Of a stretch of 38,800 nucleotides of DNA, positions 30,936 to 38,800 are shown one piece after another. Below the pieces are notes generated by a model that worked only from the letters and a program-made list of their open reading frames with translations, was not told the origin of the DNA and searched no databases. Origin of the DNA: Nymphaea colorata (Eukaryota; Streptophyta; Magnoliopsida; Nymphaeales; Nymphaeaceae); assembly GCF_008831285.2 (NCBI RefSeq), contig NW_022204831.1:1-38800 (forward strand), read 5' to 3'. Numbering within the stretch: position 1 is the stretch's first letter; every line of letters begins with the position of its first letter. Both the position numbers and the translations under genes were made by a program.

Positions 30936-31990
30936 GATGATGGTGTTCTTTGTAGGATCGGCTCCCGCTGTGGCATGCTCCTCCCTAGGTCTTCTTCATC
31001 AGCATGGAAAGGCTTCAAGTTGCAGACATGGAACACTGGATGTACTTTGAAGTCTAGTGGTAAGTTTAACTTGTACGTTAGCTTGCTGATCTTCTTGATC
31101 ATGATGAATAGTCGTTCGTACTTTCGTATCAGGACATGGTGTTCCTCATGAAAGATTCTTGTACGATCTGGGTACAGCTTCACGAGGACATGAACTCCAA
31201 CTCTAAACTCTACAGGATGTCGCCTTTTGTCGGCCCATTTCTTCATCTTCTTGGCTGCCTTGTGCAAGAACACCTTGGTTAGCTCTGTCTGCTCCTGCCA
31301 GTCTCTGACAAACTGATAAGCGAAGATGGCCTTCCCTTTTCTTGAGCAATGAGAGTGTGTGGCATCAACGACTGTTGATCAGTGGCTATCTCGAATGGAC
31401 TGTGCCCCGAAGACTCGCTCTTTTGTAAGTTGTAGTAGAATTGGGCTACATCAAGTAATTTCACCCAATTTTTCTGATTCGTGCACACAAAGTGCCTAGC
31501 CATCAGTCTGTGGGTGGAAGCTTGTTGAAAACAATAAGTCCGAGCCCAGCAGTCAAAACACTTATCGTCAAAACTTGCCTATGTAGCTGGCCATCACGAT
31601 AGCTAACAATACTTTTTGGCACACCCCAATACTTTACTATATTCTTAGGAACAACTTTTTTGTCTTCTTTGTAGGGCACTCCTTTGAGGTTGGGATAAAT
31701 GTCGCATACTTGGAGAATCGATTAACAGCCATCAAGATAGAGCTGAGTCCATCGACCTTTGGGAGACCAACATTGAAGTCCGTGGATAGACTTTCCAGCG
31801 GATGCTCCAGAATAGGAAGAGGTTCCAATGAGCCGGCAGTCTTCTAATTGACTCCCTTGTCTTGACGACAGATGAGGCACGTCTTCACATAAGTCTCCAC
31901 ATCATCCTGCATTTGTGGCCAGTAGTAGCCACGTTCAGGTAAGGCCAAGGTTCGCTCCTAGCCAGGATGGCCTGCCCACAAAGTATTGTG
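30936..31990 (-). pseudogene. Integrase of the gypsy element
   Basis: In sense order: the zinc-binding part, with the second His in WAGHP (about 31970) and CLICRQDKG (about 31860), split by an in-frame TAG; the catalytic core start LESLSTDFNVGLPKVDGLSS (31637-31828, first catalytic Asp in DFNVGLP) with RFSKYATFIP; YYNLQKSESSGHSPFEI (31279-31503); and the C-terminal part KLTYKLNLPLDFKVHPVFHV with NLKPFHADEED (30773-31273). The last frame runs through the polypurine tract into the LTR. No chromodomain was seen. Frameshifts separate the pieces. Confidence 0.85.
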
Positions 31991-32426
31991 GCACTCCTTC
32001 AATAGTTCTCACTGAAGATTTCCCCACCTTGGCACAAATACTCGTCCACCTCGAGTGAGAAGGAGTCCATTCACAACGAAAATCTCCTGGTCCTGCCCGT
32101 CTTAGCTAGGGATACTAGATGCTTTGCCGTAGAGTCTTGTTGCATGCCTTCTTGAATAAGTTCTAGAAGGTTGCCCCTCTAGTTGCACTTCAGAAGCCCC
32201 TATTCACGTTGCCGCAAGCTTTGCCTTGCAACTCAGTGTGTCTACCCCCACTCATATTCCAACACGAAGTCAAACTCGGCCAGGAATTATTGCCAATGAG
32301 CCTACTTGGGAGATAACTTCTTCTGCATCTAGAAGTAGCTCGTGGCTAGATTATCTGTCTTCACGACTGCGCTCCCAGCAAAAAGTGTCTCCATATACGA
32401 AGGCAGTGCACGATTGTAGTTATTTC

Positions 32427-32609
32427 TCATTTGTGAACATTATAGCGCTTCTCTGCTTCCTTCAACTTTTGGCTCTCATAAGCAATTGGATGCTCCTCTT
32501 GCATCAATACGCCGCCAATGGCAAAATCGAAAGCATCAGTGTGTACTTCAAAAGGTTTCAAGTGGTCGGGCAACTTATGCACAGCCTCTCTCACAAGAGC
32601 TCTCTTCAA
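32427..32609 (-). pseudogene. RNase H region of the gypsy element
   Basis: The frame contains FEVHTDAFDFAIGGVLMQ and HPIAYESQKLKEAEKRYNVH, the typical Ty3/gypsy RNase H start with the first catalytic Asp in HTDA. The remainder towards the integrase is broken. Confidence 0.85.
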
Positions 32610-32758
32610 TTCTTCAAAGGCATCTTGGGCAGACTACGTTCAAGGCCAAGCGGTGTTCTTCTTGAGCAAGTCAATGACAGGTGTAACAATTAGAGAATAC
32701 CCCTCGATGAACCATATGTAATAGTTGGTCAATTCGAGGAAGGACCGCAACTCAGGTA

Positions 32759-33302
32759 CTATAGCTGGCTAAGAAAACTGATCTCCTGTTGACTAAAGAG
32801 ACACTTCTCCTTTTTCACATAGAGATCATTCTCCTTTAATGCTCTGAACACCATCTGCAGATGACTGACATGCTCCTCCATGCTGCGTCTAAAGACCATG
32901 ATATCATCAAGATAGACTACCACGAACTTGTCAAGGTACGGGCAGAAGATCTTGTTCATTAGTGTTGAGAATGTTGCTGGCGTATGCCAACCTGAATGGC
33001 ATAACTAAGGATTCATAAGCACCCTAGCGGGTGACACAAGTAGTCTTTGGTTCATCCCCTTCTACTATCCTGACTTGCCAATAGCTCGATAGCCCGATGA
33101 AGATCCAACTTTGGAAAGATTCATGTATTTCCCAATTGATCGAATAAGTCACCAATGAGCACAGATACTTGTTCTTGATTGTTACCTTGTCCAATGCAGG
33201 ATAGTCGACACACAGTCTCTTTGAGCCATCGTGTTTCAGCTGAAACAACACAGGTGTTTCATAAAGAGCCTTGGAGGGCCTGATGATTCCTCCCGCCAAC
33301 AT
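32759..33302 (-). pseudogene. Reverse transcriptase of the gypsy element
   Basis: The first piece (33024-33302) has GGIIRPSKALYETPVLF and RLCVDYPALDKVTIKNKY. The second (32759-32959) has FVVVYLDDIMVF with the YLDD catalytic motif, then HLQMVFRALKENDLYVKKEKC. A frameshift lies between 32960 and 33024. These are standard Ty3/gypsy RT motifs. Confidence 0.9.
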
Positions 33303-33486
33303 TTCATCTAGTTGACGTCACAATTCCTTCAACTCCATGGGACTCATCTGGTAAGGCGCCATTGCAGGTGGTTTTGCACCTGGGACCAATTCAATAGCAT
33401 GATCCACTTCAGTCGTAGTGGCAGTCATCTGGGGAGTTCCACAGGCATCATTTCTGTGAACTCTTCCAAGATAGGCACAAGTGCCT

Positions 33487-33873
33487 CTAGGACCAAATCA
33501 AGGGAGTTTTCAGCCACTTCCTTGTTCGCCACCAAGGAAACTTCTCATCAAGAATACCGATGGCACGCAGATGCAGCATTGGGATTATCTTTGCCAAACT
33601 GAGAAGCTCCATGCCTAGGATCATCTTGAAATCATCCATCGGTGCCACCGAGAAGTTTGCTTTTCCAGACCAGCTCTCAATCTTCACTACTACATCCTGG
33701 ACCACTCCGTGGATGGACTTCGCCTCTGAGTTCACCACCTTCATGCGTAACTCCCCCCTCTCTAGGGTGAAGCCCAATCTCTTCGCCTCCTCTTTCGAGA
33801 CAAAGTTGTGTGTTGCACCAGCATCCACCATCGCTGTCGTGGACTTTCCATTCACCAAGATGTCCAAGTACAT
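33487..33873 (-). pseudogene. Aspartic protease of the gypsy element
   Basis: The frame contains MVDAGATHNFVS, the retropepsin active-site motif D(A)GATHNF, followed by MDDFKMILGMELL, the usual flap-to-dimer region. No stop interrupts these motifs, but neighbouring parts are out of frame. Confidence 0.85.
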
Positions 33874-33989
33874 GAGTCATGTGGCTGTCATTGTTGTCAC
33901 CTTCAGGGTCTCCTTCAAAGCACTGAGGATTTGGAGAGCGCTCATATGCTTCCTCTTCTTGACCCTGCACAGAAAAGTCAGATTGTTTG

Positions 33990-35068
33990 GAAGTGCTGGC
34001 CTAGTTGCTTTTGACATTCGGGCATTTAGAAGCAAAGTGATTCCCACTACAGTGCCAACACTTCAATCCTTGTGGTGGCCGGAAAGGCCTATAAGTGTTG
34101 CCATCTCACGCATTTTCACCATTGTTCTTCTGAGACCGCTGCATTAGTGTTCCCCTTTTCTACTTGTCGAGTTCTCCGATTGTTCCCACCACTTTTGTGG
34201 TTGCTGTTTGCACCCTTATTGGAATTGTAGGGCTTGTATTCAAACTTCAGCCGCCTTAAGGTATCTACCAGGCTTTTGGCCGCTGCAAGGGCACTACTCA
34301 AGTCTTTTGGGTCTTGTCGCCAGAGTTTTTGCTCCACCCATGGTTGTAATCCATTCATGAAATGGAATAGTCGATCCTCGTCAGACATTCTTGAAATTTC
34401 AAGCAACTTCGTTGTGAATGCTTGAGCATAGTCATGGATCGATCCGATCTGCTTGAGTTCCATCAATGGCCGTCTTGCAAGATATTCTATGTCTTTGGGC
34501 AGGAAATACTCGCACATCTCATGCTTGAATTCCTCCCAAGTATCAATAGTGCAGATGCCACTTTCGACGTCACTCTCCCACCTCCAGCACCACAGCATGG
34601 CATCATCCATCAGAAACATTGAGGCAGTTGTGATCTTCATTTCATCATCATGGATCTGGTTCACCTTGAGGTATTTTTCGAGATGATAGAGAAAGTTCTC
34701 GAATTCCTTAGCATTTCGAACATCGCTATACCTCTTTCGTCCCCTCTAGGAAGCCGATTATCCAGGGTCCTATTTCACATTCTGAGGACTTCCATCTCAT
34801 CCTCCATCGCAGCTAAACAGGCTAAAACTTCTCCTAACTGAGAGTTCACCTGGTCCATATTCTGATTTGTCCCAACATTGTACTCTTCGAAGCTCCGTGC
34901 AGCTTCGGTCATGGAATGAGTCAAGGAGGCAATGGTTGTCTCGGTCGCAACCAGCCGTGCTTCCATTCCTTCATTGGTCACACTCGTCTTCTTTTGTTGA
35001 CGAGTCTGTACTCCCTCCGCTACAGAATTCTGTTCATCTGCAGCCATGATGCCACAGATAGCAGCCAA
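33990..35068 (-). pseudogene. gag of the gypsy element
   Basis: The N-terminal piece (34775-35068) begins in the region after the primer site and has a helical, Gln/Glu-rich stretch. The capsid-like Retrotrans_gag piece (34116-34664) has TWEEFKHEMCEYFLPKD and LMELKQIGSIHDYAQAFTT. A zinc knuckle CWHCSGNHFASKC (CX2CX3HX4C) is encoded at about 34022-34060. A frameshift separates the first two pieces, near 34664-34775. Confidence 0.85.
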
Positions 35069-35128
35069 TCATTGGATAGCTTGACACCAACCTAGCTCCC
35101 CATGCCCCACCATGCCAGATGATCAAAC

Positions 35129-35142
35129 TGGCTCTGATACCA
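35129..35142 (-). other. Primer-binding site of the gypsy element
   Basis: The plus strand reads TGGCTCTGATACCA, so the sense strand is TGGTATCAGAGCCA, complementary to initiator Met tRNA. Two bases separate it from the 5' LTR at 35145. Confidence 0.9.
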
Positions 35143-35144
35143 GT

Positions 35145-35544
35145 TGTCACGAGCTGACTTTCTTCAGCTCGTGTGGCCTGGTGATAGCACCTTCGTCGTA
35201 AGCCTAAAGGACTCAAGAGTTTGTGGAAGACTTGAGAATAACGCAGGTTCAAGGAAATCAAAGATCGCACGAAAATTTGAGGGATGCTCTTGCAATGGGC
35301 ATAAATTACATTGATCGCAAGAGTGATGTAAGCAAGGGTGTTTGGAAAGAAATCACAACTTTACTTACATAGGATGGCTGGGGCCTCTTATAGTATTCAA
35401 ATGCCGACCACCCAAAATACAGAATCCCTTATATGCATTTGGGACCGATGGGTGGGTGTTCCATCACAGGTAAACAAATGTATAACCAAAGACATGGTAA
35501 GCAAAAGCGAAGTATGCAGAAATAGATTCAGACTTAGGGAAACA
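35145..35544 (-). repeat. 5' LTR of the gypsy element
   Basis: It begins TGTCACGAGCTGAC and ends GGGAAACA on the plus strand, followed by the target duplication AGATG. Confidence 0.95.
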
Positions 35545-36316
35545 AGATGTGTCCTTTGTAAAAAAAGGGAAGAGTCTCCTTTTTATCTGTTTGGATGTTG
35601 CGAGTTTTCTTCTTATGTGAAGAAATATGTGGGAGGAAAATTTAATATCTTTATTCCTTCTTATAGTTCAATAAAGAAAGAGTATGATTGGTAGAGAATG
35701 AAACATTTTTGCAGTAGTTGGATAAATAAATGCTGGTGTCTCCTTTTCCCGATGATCACCTGGATGATTTGGAAAGAGATAAATGAGTGCACACTAGTTC
35801 TGAAAGAGATAGAAGATATAAATTTTATAATCTATGGAAAGATTTCTGTTAACAATGCAGGGTGGATTCAAAAACATAAAAGATAGATGGGACTGTGGTT
35901 TCCATCAGGTATTCTATCAGATCCAGGGAAAGTGCCATCCAATGTCGATATGGTGGTAGAATCCATATGTTTTTATCGTAATCGATTGCAGGCCATTGTT
36001 ATGTGCTCTAGAGAACAGGGGATAAGGAGAAAGGGGAAAACGACAGTTGGCCATGGTTGAATAGAAGGTATGTGAGCATTTCTGGATGGAGTTTGGAAAG
36101 AAAGGTCGTTTCAGGGGTTACAATCCTAGTGGTGAGGTCATTGATGTGCTTCTTTTCCCCATTCCGGAAAATTCTATAAGGTAGTGGTCTTAAAAGCTTT
36201 TCTTTTCTTTGTTTTGGATCCTTGTTGCCTTCTGTAGGCTACCTTGGGGGTTTCCTTATGTTCTTTTGGTTTCTTTACGATATCTTCAGTCATTTGTTAT
36301 TTTTTAGTATTAAAAG
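35545..36316 (+). pseudogene. L1-type LINE, 3' part (zf-RVT and 3' UTR)
   Basis: This continues the LINE split by the gypsy insertion. Directly after the target duplication, RCVLCKKREESPFYLFGCC encodes the zf-RVT zinc-knuckle-like region of plant L1 ORF2. Further on, ITWMIWKEINECTL (35698-35886) matches the usual W..W.E.N stretch near the ORF2 end. After about 36180 comes a T-rich 3' UTR typical of plant LINEs, ending near AGTATTAAAAGGG. The exact 3' end is uncertain. Confidence 0.8.
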
Positions 36317-36435
36317 GGAGGGGGCCTACAGCCCAGCTGATTTGCATTTGAAATTGTTCCACTGTTTTCAACTATTCATGCTTTTTGAGGCCTACAGCCC
36401 AGCCTATTCATGCATTTAGTATTAAAAGGCATCGC
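36300..36435 (+). repeat. Short local direct repeats
   Basis: TTTAGTATTAAAAGG occurs at about 36306 and 36416, and GGCCTACAGCCCAGC at about 36322 and 36390, in alternating order. It is probably a local duplication at the LINE 3' end. Confidence 0.6.
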
Positions 36436-36843
36436 ATCCTCATGCTGTTTGAGGAGGGGGAGGCTGCGGCATCGATCAAAGGTCACCTCTGCTCCTATGA
36501 GGGAAACTGTACATCATATTTTTTTTGCAAAAAAAAAGGGAGGGAGGGGAAGCTGTCACCTACATAGGGGCAGAGCCAAGTGTTACTTGATACTAAGAGA
36601 AAAAAGTGTTACTTGATACTATTTTTTTTTAAGCCATCCATCATGTTGGATCGAATTCTTAGTGATTTTGAAAATCTAAAGTCTGTATATATATATATAT
36701 ATATGGATGTTGTTCGACAGCCACAAAATTTGTTAAAAAAAAAGGATGCTCGTAAAACATCGAAAGGGGAGGTGATGCCACCTTCCCCATCAGCAGGAAG
36801 GGAGAAATCAGTTGCCTCACCCCTTTTTGCCAGCAGCTGCCGC

Positions 36844-37032
36844 CAGTAGCGTAGCTACATATAGGCTGGCGTGGGCAGTTGTCCACACCACCAATAAAAT
36901 TTTTATTTATTTTTACATATTTTTACATAGATTTATTACAATTATTTACATATTTATATATGTTGTGCCCCTCTAGAAATGAGAATTTCTATAATAGTGC
37001 TCCATATCCAAAAATTTCTGGCCCCGTCAGTG
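36844..37032. mobile_element. Small hAT-like MITE, 189 bp
   Basis: The left end CAGTAGCGTAGCTAC and the complement of the right end CACTGACGGGGCCAG both resemble the plant hAT-type terminus CAGTGGCGGAGCCAG. The flanks GCTGCCGC and CCTGCTGC are an imperfect 8-base duplication (6 of 8). The interior is AT-rich. It is an old insertion. Confidence 0.55.
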
Positions 37033-37039
37033 CCTGCTG

Positions 37040-38800
37040 CTGCCTTTTGTGTCCGGTGGACCTGCCGGTGATGGAAAGGCCTCGACAGGCTTTCAGTGGT
37101 GAGGGGGCAGGTGTCCTCCCTCCCTTTGTTTACTATTTCTTCATTAAACAAAAAATCGAGGCAGTGGATGCTGTTGTGTACCCCAAGAGGTGTGCCTTGC
37201 TGGTTGCCAGTGAAGGTAGGGCAGGGGAAGTCGCCGCCCTGAGGAAACAACAGCCTGCCATACCCTCAACGGCGGGCAGATACTCTGCCAGCGAGGTTGG
37301 GCTGTGACAACGATGGCAAGGCGCGACAGCCTCGCCCTTCTCACAGAGGCAAGGGGAGGCATCTTCTATCCCACACGATGCTAGACCACGGCGACACTAT
37401 TGACTGTCATTAAAAAAAAAAAGAAAAAGAGACGTAAGTGGGTCATCCACATACCGGCCGAGCATTAAGGGATAGAATCTAGACTGGTTAAATTACCGAT
37501 AAAAAGGGCTTTAAAAAAATGTGAACCTCCCCATCTGTTTCTAAATACTAATTTAATTTAATGTAAAACATGTTTTAGTTAAAGTTAACTTTATATCAAA
37601 TTTGAACTTTCTACAAACAAACTTTTGATGTTATATGAGCCGTTTATTTGAAGAAAACGTTATTAATATAAAAACTGATCAACTTAATATATATTTCTCA
37701 ATAAATCGTTCTTAAGATCATATCTACAAGGTTAGATTGATAAAATAATATTTTAATAATTAATGGATCCAGCTTTAATCCTTTACCCAAGCGGTCTAAA
37801 TATTTGCTAGGTTTTAAGTAGATGCACATTCATATGCACACTATTGCTGGAAGTAGTGAAAGGTCTTTTGTGGTATTCTTGGGTTGCATACAATATCAAT
37901 GATGACATATAAATATGTGCCATTGTAAAGTCTTTAGTGGCACTTTTGATCTGCCATCAAATATAGATGGCATGTGGTGTGTCTCACTGAATGGTCAGTA
38001 GTGGTGTTTTATAGTTGTCATGGATTAATATATTAAATTTGTGTCACTAATGCTTTTCAATGGCATTTATTCCTTAAACATGCGAGCTATTAGTTTCAAT
38101 CTGCAGTGACAAATAGAATAGATTCTATGAATAGTAGGGGTGGAACTAAGGGGATGGCAAGGGCGGCAGCCCCCTCAAAAAAAAAAAAACATGTAAATTT
38201 TAAAAAATGATTTATCCTATATAAAATTTTTGAAAAATCATATTTCTTCTCCTCCTAAAATTTGAAACTACAATTTGACCACTTTCATCTAGAATTTATT
38301 GGAGAAAAAATACGGCGCCTGTTGTTTATATGGTCAAAAAAAGTTTGTGATTCCTATCCACAAGAGAATCAATGTAAAAATCTAATATAGTAAGGATGTA
38401 ATTTAATTAAGAATATAAAAGGAGGCCAGTATCCAAGTTCTCTTTATAAATGACTGACAATAGCATCTCCCTACAACCAATCCCAGCTTCAAATTTTACA
38501 AAACTAGTACCTTTTTTTGTTTTGCAACTCATTATAGATAAACATGAAGAAATAGTGAAAAGTAAATTCTTTATCATTATCAACATTTGCACATAACTTT
38601 TCACTTTTACATTTAGTGCGTTACACCCTCTATCACATAGAAAATAAATCTTATATATGTAATTTTAGTTAGAAAATCAAACCAACCATAGATACATGAG
38701 AAGAGGAACTTCGTAAATAGCTGTAGACTTGAATTGCTGAATTGCAAAGGAAACAATTTGCAACTGTTTCATGAATATATTGTAAGATTTGGATAAGATT
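37040..38800. other. AT-rich intergenic sequence, no gene seen
   Basis: Frames are short on both strands and show no domain. The segment 37530-37550 (CTCCCCATCTGTTTCTAAAT) resembles the end of a Stowaway-like MITE, but no second end was found. The segment 37900-38000 has TGGCA and TGCCA words like those of CACTA subterminal regions. A G-rich segment at 38137-38177 ending in a run of A resembles transposon-end sequence. None is firm. Confidence 0.5.

Larger units (their letters stand above)
30522..35544 (-). mobile_element. Ty3/gypsy LTR retrotransposon, complete but decayed
   Basis: LTRs of 399 and 400 bases (30522-30920 and 35145-35544) begin TGTCACG. The target duplication AGATG stands at 30517-30521 and 35545-35549. 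Primer-binding site, gag, protease, RT, RNase H, integrase and polypurine tract follow in Ty3/gypsy order on the minus strand. All coding parts carry stops or frameshifts. The two LTRs differ at many sites, about one in ten by eye, so the insertion is old. Confidence 0.95.

Noticed and set aside
37530-37740. Stowaway-type MITE
   Set aside because: Only one end-like sequence was seen (CTCCCCATCTGTTTCTAAAT); no matching inverted end or TA duplication was found.
37830-38120. CACTA element end
   Set aside because: TGGCA/TGCCA words are present, but no CACTA terminus with a 3-base duplication was found.

Overview
This is a piece of a plant nuclear genome, almost certainly a flowering plant. It is built nearly entirely of transposable elements. 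The evidence is primer-binding sites complementary to plant initiator-Met tRNA, an L1-type LINE with the plant zf-RVT zinc knuckle, a Ty3/gypsy element, and hAT-type and Tourist-type MITEs with diagnostic target duplications. No convincing host gene was found. The species cannot be told from the sequence.

Bases 1-20274 are a scrambled tandem array of one LTR-retrotransposon family read on the minus strand. Its LTRs are very long (about 3.9-4.1 kb; complete copies at 5226-9305 and 12864-16751, a truncated copy at 2123-4491). No reverse transcriptase or integrase was found in any internal region here. The best internal region (16752-20274) carries one long gag-position reading frame (19445 down to 16827) broken by a single nonsense codon. 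Its N-terminus has a recognisable FHA-like fold, followed by an acidic Ser/Glu tract and a basic C-terminal half. The other two internal regions keep parts of this frame but have lost the FHA part. Pieces of the same LTR in the opposite orientation lie at 1-648 and 11294-12231, and a 1.4-kb foldback element with palindromes inside palindromes sits at 684-2091. The RNA leader of the best copy contains two consecutive hairpins with different stems but identical loop and bulge (19621-19718).

Bases 20275-28640 are AT-rich repeat sequence. They hold a promoter-like module (TATA box, pyrimidine-rich leader, short exon-like ORF, 5' splice-like site) on the minus strand near 22640, whose core recurs near 28540. 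There are also simple-sequence tracts, a GC-richer stretch with nothing recognisable, a 1.4-kb polypyrimidine block and a 0.8-kb polypurine block facing it, with a 750-bp Tourist-like MITE between them.

Bases 28640-36316 are nested insertions. An old L1-type LINE on the plus strand was hit by a 439-bp hAT-type MITE (29683-30121) and by a complete but decayed Ty3/gypsy element on the minus strand (30522-35544, target duplication AGATG). The gypsy element landed inside the zinc-knuckle region of the LINE. Bases 36317-38800 are AT-rich intergenic sequence with one small hAT-like MITE (36844-37032) and no gene.
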